A DNA stretch of 64,000 nucleotides from positions 81,122,767-81,186,766 of the forward strand of contig NC_065882.2 in the NCBI RefSeq assembly GCF_932274485.2, given 5' to 3'. Below the pieces are notes generated by a model. It was not told the origin of the DNA, ran no database searches, and saw only the letters and a list, made by a program, of their open reading frames with translations. The position numbers and the translations under genes are program-made. Positions 43,341 to 54,219 of this stretch are shown here, piece by piece; positions within the stretch are counted from its first letter, which is position 1; each line of letters begins with the position of its first letter. The stretch is from Patella vulgata (Eukaryota > Mollusca > Gastropoda > Patellidae).

Positions 43341-44029
43341 GTTTAAGCGATATAGAGTGTCTTGTAAACTACAGTATTCTTAAAAGTTGGATCCCTAATA
43401 GGAAGATCAGCCCAAAAAGGTTTTAATTTAGTTTAGTATTTACAATGATACTATCAACTGAAATCGATCCATGATCCTCCATATGTAAATCATTCAGTTT
43501 AGTTTTCTATTTGTCTCTCTTCTAGCCTCTTTTTCTTGATAGAAACACGTTTTGTTTTGGAAAGAGTTTTTATTAATATTCTTCTTTTGTGGATTTTAGT
43601 CAGACGTTGCAGCCAAAAAATAGCATGGGTCAAACATTATGCAATCGTAGATTTTGTTGACATCCAACATTTATTATAAATTGGATCAATTTTGACAAAC
43701 AGGGAGTGTTTAACGAATGGGACAAAAAAGTATCGCATGTTGACCATATCTCGGTTATTTCTCAAAGAATCTGCAGCGGGTTTTCATGTTTGGAGCCCTG
43801 ACTGGCGTTTTCTTTTCGAAATTCGAAAGTTCGACCGTAAATGGATGCCATCAAAATGTCATATGGGAAACTTTTGTGATGTCTTCCGGAAACATTTGAA
43901 CTGAACATTTGTTTTTTTCTAAAACCATCGATTCCCCGGTGGTACGTGACAAGGAGTAGTGTTTATACTCTAATAACCTGAAAATATAAAATAAATGGTC
44001 GATGGATCTATTGATAGAGGTTAAATCTG
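43341..44029. other. Unassigned DNA
   Basis: A 70-codon plus frame (43692-43904) has no motif. A SINE-B B-box scrap at ~43925. Confidence 0.3.
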
Positions 44030-44300
44030 CTGAGCGGTTGTGTGGCCGAATGATTTAAAGCGTGCCTTTAGATCATAAGGTCTGTCATTGAGTTAAGTTG
44101 TGTGGTTTTCATCCCGTGCTGGTACGTGACAAGGAGTGGGACCGCCTTTCCAACCTTGTAGGGGTTTCTGCTGGTCACCCGTATCTACAAGCATGTTATT
44201 GAAATTAAAATAAACCATATGCTAGTCCCGATCCCGAAACGATCTAGTTCTTTCCTAGACCTTCTGGTGGCCATGATATTAAACGGTATCTCTACTGTTC
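44030..44300 (+). mobile_element. Old SINE-B copy
   Basis: Head 'tgtggccgaatgatttaaag' and 'ggtacgtgacaaggagtggg' are clear; the tail is diverged and has lost (TC)n. Confidence 0.75.
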
Positions 44301-44533
44301 CCCAGCCGGCCCCATATCAACCGAATGAATAGGTCTTTGTATTGTAGGATCATTATACAACGTCTTATGGGCATCACAGTTACTCACACTACGCCAGTCG
44401 GGCTTGGGACAGTCTAAGGAGCTCAAATTTAAACTAACATGTGTGGAACCTTGTTGTAGAAAACTGTAGGAAGGGTGAATATACCAGGAGACAGAAAGCT
44501 ATTTATAGACTCCTTACTGTTACTAGTATTAGA

Positions 44534-44883
44534 AATGAAATGAAATGGGGTTTAACGTCCTACTGTTCTGCTCCTATGCTGGGCTAATGAAGACGACGAA
44601 GGACATTTTGCCCGGGCAGCGGCACTATCGCCTACTCTTATATCGAATTCCAACTGCCAAGGGATCTTTTACGTGCATTTCAATGTATACACGGGACCTC
44701 GGTTTTTCGTCTCATCCGAAGGACTAGACAGCTGTCCTTGTCAGACCCTCCGTCCTGCGTCACTGACAAGGGGTGAACCACGCCGGAAGATCGGGATGAA
44801 CTTTCTCGGCCAATGCAGGGATCGAACACCCAACCTCTAGGCTAGCGAGCCAGCGTCTTACCCACTTAGCCACGTGATCCCCC
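44534..44883 (-). mobile_element. SINE-A copy with 13-bp target duplication
   Basis: 'tactagtattaga' at 44521-44533 and 44884-44896. A (TC)n run follows at 44915-44955. Confidence 0.93.
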
Positions 44884-45067
44884 TACTAGTATTAGACAGA
44901 TGGCTTCACATCTCTCCCTCCCTCCCTCTCTCTCTCTCTCCCTTTCTCTCTCTATCTCGGCAAACCTCGACAGATTCCGTTACTCTACATCTATCCTCGG
45001 CTGTATGATGGTAAGTGATATGAACCTACGCCTATACAATTGCGATGCGGCACCGGTTTACTTATTA

Positions 45068-45285
45068 GGCAAAATTCGCCCATGTGTTTGTTATCACTCG
45101 TCACATCAGTCAGTTATATAGAGGGATTACTCGTGTTTTCCTTTGGCGTTCGTCACTTCCGATTCAGGAAACCTGTATTACTCAGCTATCGTAGCAATGA
45201 TCTCTGTGTTAAAATTATATTTGGAATGTGTTTAACCAGCTCTATCACATATGTGATAATGACTGGCACCAATATTGCCCTTTAA
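45068..45285. repeat. Dispersed ~215-bp repeat, copy 2
   Basis: Pairs with 6345-6560; ends 'ggcaccaatattgcccttta'. Confidence 0.8.
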
Positions 45286-45363
45286 ATGGGTTATAATACC
45301 TAACATATGTAATTGTCACACACTTTGTAAGTATATTAGACAACAACTATAATTGACACATAC

Positions 45364-45469
45364 CTTGTAGGTACATTACGTGCCTTTAACGCGCGGTAGT
45401 ATTCCTTGCCCTGACTATTGGATACACAGTATCTGTTCCACCTAATACAATCATAGTAGGACATTTCAC
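45364..45469 (-). pseudogene. APEH-like exon: acid loop (LGGTDT)
   Basis: Acceptor 'gtttattttcag', donor 'gtatgt'. Begins VKCPTMIVLGGTDTVYPIV, where D of GTD corresponds to the catalytic Asp. Past that point the conserved QGKEYYRALKARNVPT is in another frame, so one base has been lost or gained near 45412. Confidence 0.78.
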
Positions 45470-45536
45470 CTGAAAATAAACAAACATCATATAACACTGT
45501 CTATTTAAATGAAAATACACCAAGGCGAGACAAAGA

Positions 45537-45895
45537 TGAGAGCCGCGGTGGCTCAGTGAGTAATACATTGCTTCGCTAACCAGGAGGTTCGGGATTCGGT
45601 CGCAATGGTGGCCGAGAAAGTTCTCTTGGATTTGGCAGTGTTAGTTTCCCCTTTTCAGTGTTTCAGAACGGAGGGTCTAACATGGACAGCGTCTAGTCAT
45701 TCGGATGGGACAAAAAGCCTTAATTGGCGGGCACGTTAAAGAATCATTGACAGTTGGAATTCGAAATAAGAGTAGATCGTAGTGCTGGTGTCCGGGCAAA
45801 ATTTCACAGCACAATGTATGGTGCATGCCCGTCTTCGTTAGCCAGCTCGGAGCAGAACAGTAGGACGTTAAACACCATTTCATGTCATTTCATTT
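45537..45895 (+). mobile_element. SINE-A-related copy
   Basis: Head 'gagccgcggtggctcagtga', full body, ATTTC tail. Sits in an intron of the APEH-like gene. Confidence 0.85.
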
Positions 45896-45932
45896 CATTA
45901 GCCCAATCGGAGCCGTGTGACGTTTAACTAAC

Positions 45933-46035
45933 CTTATTAATGTATCTGATTGGTGATTTATTGAACATTACTTCACAGGATGTCAGATTTACTATAGATG
46001 TATAGTCAAAATCTAATCCACATTCTGCCCAGACC
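45933..46035 (-). pseudogene. APEH-like exon: NKSPIRYINK
   Basis: 103 nt, phase 2 in and 0 out. Encodes VWAECGLDFDYTSIVNLTSC then EVMFNKSPIRYINK, matching the segment before the acid loop. Frame open. Confidence 0.82.
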
Positions 46036-46286
46036 CTAAAATATAAAAAAAAACATGCTAAGCGTTGAAGTATGCCACTGGAACGTAAGGCTCGTGCCTT
46101 AACAGTAGTATATACAGAGATGAAAAGTCAATACAATATATTATCAAACGCAGCTTAGGTCAATAAGTTCTATGCATCTAAATGATCGTTCAATTTGATC
46201 CAACGGACCAATATAATAACAATCGAGGTCAGAAACTTTAAATTTTCACCGAGTTCTTGAAGTTTTAAACCTGTTAAATTACTCAC

Positions 46287-46317
46287 CAGTCTGGCATATC
46301 CGTACCTGTTACCATAG
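46287..46317 (-). pseudogene. APEH-like micro-exon: MVTGTDMPDW
   Basis: 31 nt, acceptor 'gtttaatttgtag', donor 'gtgagt', phase 1 in and 2 out. The TDxPDW block is diagnostic for APEH. Confidence 0.8.
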
Positions 46318-46368
46318 CTACAAATTAAACAATATCGGACAATATTAAAGTGACATCAAGCCAGAAAC

Positions 46369-46696
46369 CAATCTGATTAAAATACAGATCTATATTTCGT
46401 TTCGTTTTTTTTAAACTTTCGATGGCCTATACTACATGCAGATCTGGCCGCTTGTTTTAGAAGGTCGCTTCAGAGGTCATACGGACGGATTTTGACCCTG
46501 TGACGTCAGACATTTGATTAAGAAATCAGCGTTGATGTTTCTAGTGGGTTACCTACAGTTACCCAAAAACTCCCCACATCATTCAGAACGCGGGTTACAT
46601 AACAACTCTTCTAGATCCTAGTGTAGTAAAGACAAGAAAGACGAAATTTTGAACTATAAAACGAAACGAAATAGGATCTGTGTTTTAATCGGATTG
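46369..46696. mobile_element. MITE family M1 (~330-370 bp), copy 1
   Basis: Inverted ends CAATCTGATTAAAATACAGA / GTGTTTTAATCGGATTG, with 'ccagaaac' repeated on both sides (8-9 bp). Two more copies: 50208-50542 (inverted) and 52107-52477. A target size of ~8 bp fits hAT- or Mutator-type mobilisation. Confidence 0.85.
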
Positions 46697-46724
46697 GCCA
46701 GAAACATTTAATATCATGGCCACC

Positions 46725-47040
46725 CGAAGGTCTAAGAGAGAACTAGGTCGTTTCAGGATCAGGACTATGGTTCAATTTAATTTCAATAACATGCTTATAG
46801 ATACGGGTGAGAAATGATAGAGAAATGAAATGGGGTGTAACGTCCACTCGACACTAACTAGGTCATTTCGGGACCAACACATGGTTCAATTTTATTTCAA
46901 TAAGTCGCGTGCGCGGATTGGTCCTTAGCAGTGGGAGCCGACAGGGTTGGACAGGGGACTGACTCCTTGTCACGTCAAAGCGCGGAATCGAAACCACGTC
47001 ACTCGGCTGATTTAAAGCGCACGCCTTAAACCAATCGGTA
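46725..47040 (-). mobile_element. Two SINE-B pieces
   Basis: A diverged 3' fragment (46725-46800) is followed by a fuller copy (46815-47040) that starts with 'gaaatgaaatggggtgtaac', a SINE-A-like tail joined to a SINE-B body. Confidence 0.75.
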
Positions 47041-47295
47041 ATGATATTAAAATTTAGATACCAAATGATTTTGTATTACAATGAAGACGATCTTGTAAAA
47101 GTATAGCGTACAATCTGTTGGTTAGTTAAAATATATCAAAACATAAAGTGTCTACATTCATCGTCAGGATTATCACACAAACGCTTTCTAACGCCAGAAC
47201 TATGAAATGAAATGGGGTTAAACGTCCTACATACTGTCAAAGGTTCAATTGCGTACACCCAATAGTGATTTTTCAACATTCCCATTAGTGTTAGG

Positions 47296-48045
47296 GGAGT
47301 TGGATGGCCGAATGGTTAGCACGTGCGCGCTGTATCATACGGTTTGTCACTGAGTCCACTGGCGCGGTTTCGAATCCCCGGTTGTACGTGACAAGGAGTA
47401 GGATCGCCTGTCCAACCTCGTGGGTTTTCTCCGGGTCCTCCGGTTTCCTTTCACTGCTAAAGATCCCTATGCGCAAGCGAATTATTGAAATAAAATTGAA
47501 CCATGGGTTAGTCCTGAAATGACTTAATTTGTGTCGAGTGGACATTAAAGTAGCCAAGTCTCTAACTCAATATCATCCAAAATCTTCGACATTGAAAACA
47601 CGATTTATTTGTCAGTTGAAATCAACATTGATCATACCGGGAGGGAAAAGATGGCCTTCTGATATCCAATATTTAAGACAAAATAAACATTTTACAATTG
47701 GTACACGAATCGTGTACCATAATGCGTTTCAGCGATATTTGTCATAAGGGACTGTTAAACGGTGACGCTATATTCTTATCTGGAGAGAATGCCCAATAAA
47801 TACTATCGGCGTAGACTGGAATAACCAGAAGCTAAAGATTGAAATTCGATTAGGAATGCTGGCGTATGTCGCCGAACTTAACTGATTAGAAATTACAGTA
47901 AAAACAGAAACGATTGAATGTAAATCAATTTATATACATTCATATTACATTATTGTATTCGTTGCGACCCATTTGTGTCAATTTCTAGGTCCCAAATATT
48001 AGCAACTTATATATAGCTCCTTTAAACCCCCATTTCTCCCCCTCT
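47296..48045 (+). mobile_element. SINE-B copy split by a TTAA element
   Basis: The SINE is interrupted in its terminal 'gacattaa|accccc' and flanked by 'cattagtgtt' on both sides (before 47296 and after ~48047). Confidence 0.88.
47549..48021. mobile_element. 473-bp TTAA-flanked MITE (family M5)
   Basis: TTAA at 47545-47548 and 48022-48025. Ends AGTAGC / AGGAGC inverted. TTAA duplication suggests piggyBac- or Kolobok-type mobilisation. Most of its sequence is also found at 56854-57350 inside the large DNA transposon and, degraded, at 63430-63720. Confidence 0.75.
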
Positions 48046-48960
48046 CTCCATTAGTGTTTAATATTTGGACGAACCGTAGTGTGTTTACACGATCGTGAAA
48101 ACATAATTCTCACGTAGTGTCATCGTGATGTGATGTTATTACATTCAGAATTTTAAAACTAAAGTGTATTTGTTACGCGAGATGTACAATCATCCAATAT
48201 GAAAGTGTAGGACCCGTGAGACGGGGTGGTGGAGGGGGGGGGGGCTGGGACACGGAGCCTAGAGCAGCCCGGGGGTATGTTAAGTAATGTTTACAAAAAA
48301 AATTGTTGGTATAAATTAATAACAGAATACATTATTACTTGATCGTAAAGTGGAAGAAAACCGGTGACTTCTCTCAATGTGGGTTCATAGTGGCGTGGGT
48401 AGGATTAGAATCGCATTCTGTCAGTCCACTGTTTTGGAAAAATTGGTGACTTAAGCCTCCTGCACGGGACTTCGCACCATAGGGCCCCGACCCGTACTCG
48501 ATCCAATTTAGGCTCTTAACATCGTCAGGGTATCCGGACCCCTTCCGATTGAATCCAGTTCAACATGAGTTTGGATATTGAAAAACATAAACGAATAGTT
48601 TATGTGATCAAAGAATTTTCTTTTTGATATTTTGGGGTCTGATGGTCACGACTTTTGTTTTTCCGCTTTTTTGCTTGCTTAAAATTTCCTGTGAAAATCG
48701 TGTACATCTGATTATTATTATTATTATTATTTAATCAGTAAAATTAAAATGTTGTGTTAAATCCCAGTTTTTGTGTTTTAGCAAAGTGACCTCGAGTTAC
48801 CCCCCGGAGTAGAACAGTAAGACGTTAAACCCCATTTCATTTCATTTTATTCCATTTCCATTTACCCCGCTTCGTCGAGTTGTTTTTCCTAGGACCCAAG
48901 GGTCCTGTCGCGGGCCTTGTGAAACTGGTGCGTTGAAATTGAATCTTAGAGTAAATAGTT
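48046..48960. other. Intron DNA of the APEH-like remnant with a truncated SINE-A tail
   Basis: 48797-48850 is a SINE-A 3' end ('gtaagacgttaaaccccatt'). Around it are a G-rich run (48230) and (ATT)n. No coding signal. Confidence 0.5.
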
Positions 48961-48968
48961 GAACATAC

Positions 48969-49017
48969 CTACAAGATTCGTTATTGGATTTCTGATACAC
49001 ACAGCCTTAAAGAATTC
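48969..49017 (-). pseudogene. APEH-like exon: EFFKAVCIRNPITNLV
   Basis: 49 nt, acceptor 'cttttttttcag', donor 'gtatgt', phase 0 in and 1 out. Matches the RNPVxNxxS region after the nucleophile exon. Confidence 0.82.
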
Positions 49018-49224
49018 CTGAAAAAAAGTTCATTAAAATACATTTATAGACATTTACGGAACAAATAAATTTTGGCGTCTAAAACGCACTGGACATGATA
49101 TGCTTACATTTTCATTGACTCACTAATTTTGATAATTTCTTGTCTGAAAATTGACTTACTATTGTCTCGATTTTCATTTACATTTAAATTATTTTATTGT
49201 CTGTGATTAAGCAAAATATATAAC

Positions 49225-49632
49225 TTTAAAGATACATTAAGGGGGATAAGATAAAGAGCTGACAGTTCTCACTATAATAGTTAAAAACTTGATAATGTAA
49301 AGGGAATTTGCTGACAATGTCAGTCAAATTGATCCACCCTGAACCGTGATTTTAGCGATTGAATTTTCGGCCTAGCCTCGATCATCATTACTATAGTCGG
49401 TACGATAAATAGCATACTCTCGATTAACATTGCTCTGAGCTAGTAACGGCCCTGGCAGTAAATCGGATCCTCATCGAGCAAAGATCGCAGGCTAGCTTTG
49501 ACATCGAGAGTTGATTATGGCCTGGATAAGTTAATTAATTTAAGGATAAGTTAATTAATGTCTAATTAATAATTTGGACCCAAAGAAAGGCGTGCAATAG
49601 GCAGATTAAGCTCTTGCATAATGTATGTTTAA
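49225..49632. mobile_element. MITE M2 copy
   Basis: Ends tttaaagatacattaagg and cttgcataatgtatgttta. Confidence 0.75.
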
Positions 49633-49660
49633 CTCTTTCAAAAATAAATTCAAATCTTAC

Positions 49661-49771
49661 AGGATATTGACCAATCAAATGTGCTGCTATAAATCCACCA
49701 TGGCAACCATAGAAAACATACAAACGATTGCCATCGGCTAATCCAGTATCTACTACGTCATCTATGGCCGC
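49661..49771 (-). pseudogene. APEH-like exon with the nucleophile position (Cys)
   Basis: 111 nt, phase 0-0, donor 'gtaaga'. Encodes AAIDDVVDTGLADGNRLYVF then YGCHGGFIAAHLIGQYP. In active S9 peptidases the position is Ser (GxSxGG); here the codon is TGC, one base from AGC. The rest of the exon is well conserved. Confidence 0.85.
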
Positions 49772-49840
49772 CTTCAAAATACATAAAATATATTCTAAAA
49801 TATCGACAACAATTACGAGAGCAATATATTATGTACCAAG

Positions 49841-49993
49841 GCCCCGTTTCTAGAAATCTTAACAAAGATAAAATCCAAATCTTAGTAGATTCTTCAATTT
49901 CGATTGGCTAAGACTAAAATGAATCTAATATTATCCAACAAATTATTAAAATTTGGATTTTATCTTCGTTAAAATTTCGTGAAACAGGCTCCA
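49841..49993. mobile_element. MITE M3 copy
   Basis: Inverted arms 'agataaaatccaaatctta' / 'aaatttggattttatct'. Confidence 0.8.
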
Positions 49994-50069
49994 GGAATTT
50001 AGCATGATGTTATCGCAGTCCATCAATCGAGGCACATTTCTCCAGGGAACAAGAAAGCCAATGAGAAGC

Positions 50070-50165
50070 CTTAGGCTTTTTTAGAACATCATTGCTACAA
50101 GAACAACTACAATCATTGCTACAAGAACAACTACAATCATTGCTACAAGAACAACTACAATCAAT
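50070..50165. repeat. 24-bp tandem repeat, ~4 units
   Basis: Unit 'cattgctacaagaacaacta' + 'caat'. Confidence 0.92.
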
Positions 50166-50207
50166 GCAATAAGAAGAGAGAGAAATACAAAGTGGTTTAA
50201 AAATACC

Positions 50208-50542
50208 CAATCTGGTTAAAACACAGATCCTATTTCGTTTTTTATTGTTCAAAATTTCGTTTTACTTGTCTTTACTACACTAAGATCTGGAAGAGTTGTG
50301 ATTTAACTCGAGTTCTGAATGGTGGCATTAGGCGTGTTTTGCCCGGAACTGTGGGTAATCCACTAGTAACATCAATGCTGATTGGTTAATAAAATGTCTG
50401 ACGTCATAGAGGCAAAAGTCGGTCATTTGACCCCCTGACGTGATCTATCGCTATAACTTGTCAGATCTTCATGTAGTGTAAGGCCATCGAAAGTATAAAA
50501 AAAAAACGAAACGAAATATAGATCTGTATTCTAATCAGATTG
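50208..50542. mobile_element. MITE M1 copy 2, inverted
   Basis: 'aaaaatac' flanks both ends. Internally 'ttgaccccctgacgtgatct' matches the M1 core. Confidence 0.82.
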
Positions 50543-50852
50543 AAAAATACAACACACTGTTCAAGTTGTATCAAATTTCCATGTTATATAACCACGCTAC
50601 ATTTAACACTGTTCAATCTTAACATCCAGAGCCGGATAAAGATATTTTAGGCAACATGTACTGTGAGGCCCATAGACAGACAGTTATGTCTTACGTGAAC
50701 CCCTCGCATCCGGGTCTCACTCACAGGTTAGCGAGTCAGTGCCTCTTCCAATGAGCCATGAGCCATCGCGACTTCCAGATATACAAGCGATTAAACTTCC
50801 GAACCATAGCAATGTCATAAATATGATAAAATAAATTATGTTTTAATCTAAC

Positions 50853-50941
50853 CTTGCAATCCTTAACTTCCTGATCACCAATATTACCGACTAATGATTC
50901 AATACTATCTTGACCATAACCTATATAACCTCGATAATGCA
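50853..50941 (-). pseudogene. APEH-like exon: YRGYIGYGQDSIESL
   Basis: 89 nt, acceptor 'tttttatttcag', donor 'gttaga', phase 1 in and 0 out. Reads HYRGYIGYGQDSIESLVGNI then GDQEVKDCK. It is strongly conserved with APEH, and the frame is open. Confidence 0.85.
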
Positions 50942-51004
50942 CTGAAATAAAAACAAACAAATGAAATGTGGTTAAATGTCTCTCTTTCAATTGCAATGTA
51001 AACA

Positions 51005-51300
51005 ATATATATACAAATACATCAAGTGCTAATGTAAACAATAGTTATACAAAATACGTTACTGGCAATGTAAACAATAGTTATACAAAATACGTCACCC
51101 GCACTGTAAACGATAGTTATACAAAATACGTCACTGGCACTGTAAACCATAGTTATACAAATTACGTCACTGGCAATGTAAACAATAGTTATAAAAATAC
51201 GTCACTGGCAATGTAAACAATAGTTTTACAAAATACGTCACTGGCAATGTAAACAATAGTTGTACAAAATATGTCACTGGCAATGTAATTGTAAAAAATA
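51005..51300. repeat. 36-bp minisatellite, ~8 units
   Basis: Unit 'gtaaacaatagttatacaaa' + 'atacgtcactggcaat'. An open plus frame through it is periodicity only. Confidence 0.92.
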
Positions 51301-51379
51301 GTTATACAAAAAAAAAAACAACCAGATTCCCGAAACCTATAATATTATTGTTATAAGTCACCAGAAAATTACCCTTGGA

Positions 51380-51465
51380 GCTGTGATAATTGAATTCTAA
51401 GACCTATAAATGTTCACCCTGCTACTTCTAGAATAAATCGGGTGTCAAGGCATCATGTGGTCCAC
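51380..51465 (-). pseudogene. APEH-like exon: GGPHDALTPDLF, disrupted
   Basis: Acceptor 'ttgttgttacag'. The frame continues PHG|GPH from the upstream exon, then meets stops shortly after PDLF. A later LEFNYHSSKGNFLV-like stretch resembles the end of the expected exon. The donor is not identifiable. Confidence 0.65.
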
Positions 51466-51491
51466 CTGTAACAACAAAAGAAAAAAAATAG

Positions 51492-51665
51492 AATGGAATG
51501 GAGTTTAACTTCCTACTTTTCTGTGTGACTGGGCTAATTATGGCGGGCGTACGCCATACAATGTGGTATGAAGGGCCTCGGTTTTTATCTCATTCGAACG
51601 ATTAAACACTGTCCTTATCAGGCCTCGCGTCCTACACCACTGACAAGTTGGAACCACACTGGAAA
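51492..51665 (-). mobile_element. SINE-A fragment, internally deleted
   Basis: 'tttaacttcctacttttctg' tail end and 'ctgacaagttggaaccacac'; the head is absent. Confidence 0.8.
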
Positions 51666-51667
51666 AT

Positions 51668-51670
51668 TCC

Positions 51671-51711
<41 letters not shown>

Positions 51712-51962
51712 AGTTAAACTCGACACAAACTAGGTCATTTCGGGACAGATATATGGTTTAATTTTATTTCCACAATTCACTTGCGCGCAGGGGTCTTTAG
51801 CAGTGAGAGAAAACCGGAGGACCCGGAGAAAACCCATGAGCTTGGACAGACGATCCTACTCCTTGTCACGTACAACCGGGGAATCGAAACTACGCCAGTT
51901 GACTCAATGACATGCCTTATGATACAGCGCAGGCGTGCTAACCATTCGGCCATCCAACCCCC
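51668..51962 (-). mobile_element. SINE-B copy, inverted counterpart of 47296
   Basis: The head end is followed by ~75 bp ('aacactaatgggaatgttga' ... 'gcaattgaacctttgacagt') identical in inverted form to the DNA before the SINE-B at 47296. Confidence 0.9.
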
Positions 51963-52106
51963 CTAACACTAATGGGAATGTTGAAAAATCACTATTGGGT
52001 GTACGCAATTGAACCTTTGACAGTATGTCCGTCTTCATTATCCCGGTTGGTGCAGACAATAAGCAAGGATCGTGTTATCGGATAATCTAGGACTGTTTAT
52101 ATTGCT

Positions 52107-52477
52107 CAATCTGATTAAAATATAGATCTATATTTCGTTTCGGTTTTTTTATACTTTCGATGGCCTACACTACATGAAGATCTGACCAGTTGTAGGGATA
52201 GGTCGCGTTAGCGGTCATACGCGGGGCTTTTGACCCTATGACGTCAGACATTTGATTAACCAATCAGCATTGATGTTACTAGTGGATTACTCACAGTGCC
52301 GTGCAAAACACGCCTAAAGCTCGCCGTAACAGACCGTTTCATTGGCTAATCCGTCACATAAATCAGAACACGTCAATGATAACAACTCTTCTCGATCCTA
52401 GTGTAGTAAAGATAAGTAAAACGAAATTTTGAACTATAAAACGAAACAAAATAGGATCTGTGTTTTAATCGGATTGG
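52107..52477. mobile_element. MITE M1 copy 3
   Basis: 'tattgct' on both sides; longest of the three copies. Confidence 0.82.
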
Positions 52478-52637
52478 GTATTGCTATACAATGTCAATCA
52501 CCAAGGATCATCTTATCAGATAATCCAAGACTGTTTATCAATATTAGTCCGCGGGTGAAAAAGGGGTCTATTATTTTATTATTTGGACAAAAAACAAAAA
52601 ACAAACGAATAATTGTAACATAAAAAGTATATAATAC

Positions 52638-52718
52638 CATGTGGCACCATGATCAATGGCGGTTTTTCACCTTCTTTTTCTTCTGGCATCATTAAAGTAC
52701 TTTCATAATCCAGATAAT
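52638..52718 (-). pseudogene. APEH-like exon: PPLIMVPHG (oxyanion side)
   Basis: 81 nt, phase 1-1. Reads YLDYESTLMMPEEKEGEKPP then LIMVPHG, joining in phase to GPH of the next exon. It begins the hydrolase domain. A possible earlier exon (53379-53441, TNYLLNTKDNSIIFKSAAQA) has good splice sites but does not join in phase, so it is left out. Confidence 0.82.
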
Positions 52719-52792
52719 CTAAATGTTAAAAGATAATAGTCATTTGATTACGGGAATTTATGATGAATATACCATCTCCCATTTTAACGCAA

Positions 52793-53332
52793 TGAAATGG
52801 GGTTTAACGTCCTACAGTTCTGCTCCGAACTGGGCTAATGAAGACGGGCATACGCCATACATTGTGTTATGAGGGAAATTTTGGCCGGAAAGCGGCACCA
52901 CGGCCTATTCTTATATCGAATTCCAACTGTCAAGGGATCTTTACGTGCATACCAATTACGTGCCCTCGTTTTTTCGTCCGATCCGAACGACTATACGGAC
53001 TAATGAAGATGGGCATACACCATACAGTGTGCTATGAGTGAAATTTTGCCCGGACAGCGGCATTACGGCCGCCCTACACTTATATCGAATTCCAACTGTC
53101 AAGGGTCAAGGGATCTTTTACGAGCACACCAATGTGTACACGGGACCTCGGCTTTTCGTCCCATCCGAACGACTAGACAGCTGCCCTTGTCAGACCCTCC
53201 GTCCTGCATCACTGACAAGGGGGGAACCATGCCGGGAAATCGGGATGAACTTTCTCGGTCAATTCAGACATAGAACACCCGACCTCCAGGCTAGCGAACC
53301 AGCGTCATACCCACTTAGCCACCGTGACCCCC
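52793..53332 (-). mobile_element. SINE-A with an internal duplication
   Basis: The 3' body (to 'cgaacgactatacgg') is followed by a second body starting 'actaatgaagatgggcatac' and a full head. Either two insertions or an internal duplication. Confidence 0.88.
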
Positions 53333-53514
53333 TGTCTGAATATAAGCCACAGAGATACTTACTCGTTTTTAATTGCTTGGGCAGCTGATTTGAATATAAT
53401 GGAATTATCTTTCGTATTTAAGAGATAATTCGTTCCATCTAAAGAATGCACCAAATAGTCTTAATAGTAGATTTTACAGTAAGAATACCAACTTTAAACC
53501 ACCTATGCTTTGGG

Positions 53515-53880
53515 TACGAGAGAGAAATGCGGTTTACCGTCAAGAATCCCCGGTTGTTCGTGACAAGGAGTAGGGTCGCTTGTCCAACTTCGTGGGTTTT
53601 CTCCGGGCCCTCCGGTTTCCTCCCACTGCTAAAGACCCCTACGCGCAAGCGAGTTATGGAAATAAAATTGAACCATATGTTAGTCCCGAAATGACCTAGT
53701 TTGTGTCGAGTGGACGTTAAACCCCATTTCTCTCTCTCTCTCTCTCTTTAGCAGTGGGATGACACCAGAGGACCTAGAGAAAAGACACGAAGCTGGACAG
53801 GCGATACTATCCTTTGTCACGTACCAGCTGGGAATCGAAATAACGCCACTTGACTCAAATGACAGACCTTATGAATTCAG
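53515..53880. mobile_element. Two facing SINE-B pieces
   Basis: 53515-53745 plus strand, tail 'gacgttaaaccccatttc'; 53750-53880 minus strand, head half only. The (TC)n tract lies between them. Confidence 0.85.
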
Positions 53881-54219
53881 CCTTTGGGATTCTATATTCG
53901 GAATGTACGGCCAGAATAAACAGTTGATAATGTGTATTTTTATGGTTATGCTTGCAATGCGGAGCTGTTGATTGTTCCCAGAACATGGCGTGTCCGCCGA
54001 ACATTCCAGCTGCTGTATATGTAGTGTACTGCGGGGAATACCAATACCTATAAATTGAACTGTCCACGACACAAAACATACCTGTTTCCGTGACCCCGAT
54101 CAACGCTTGGTATGTATAATGAGTCGACAAATGGCATGTGTTTTAGAAGTCTGCTTTTCTGGGGCTATAGAAGACAGGCATACGCCATGTAGTGTGCTAT
54201 AAGGGACTTTATACCATAC

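Larger units (their letters stand above)
45364..52718 (-). pseudogene. APEH: Acylamino-acid-releasing enzyme (S9C peptidase) paralogue, apparently decayed
   Basis: Minus-strand exons in order: 52638-52718, ~51380-51465, 50853-50941, 49661-49771, 48969-49017, 46287-46317, 45933-46035 and 45364-45469. They spell the catalytic alpha/beta-hydrolase domain of APEH, which removes N-acylated residues from peptides in the cytosol. The order matches my recollection of the human protein: PHGGPH, YRGxxGxGQDS, VGNxGxQEVKD, GxHGGF, HLIGQYP, RNP, TDxPDW, KSPIRYI. Junction phases agree between exons. Oddities: the nucleophile block reads Y-G-C-H-G-G (Ser to Cys, TGC), the second exon contains stops, the last found exon has a one-base frame change, and no exon with the catalytic His (KSTHALS in human) or the beta-propeller was found. 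Introns are filled by SINEs and MITEs. It could instead be a split assembly of a working gene; the several defects favour a pseudogene. Confidence 0.75.

Noticed and set aside
50968-51216. 82-codon frame with repeated NNSYTKYVTG peptide
   Set aside because: 36-bp minisatellite periodicity, no other support.
53855-54130. Further N-terminal APEH exon on the minus strand
   Set aside because: A donor-like site exists, but the peptide has no convincing match and does not join in phase.
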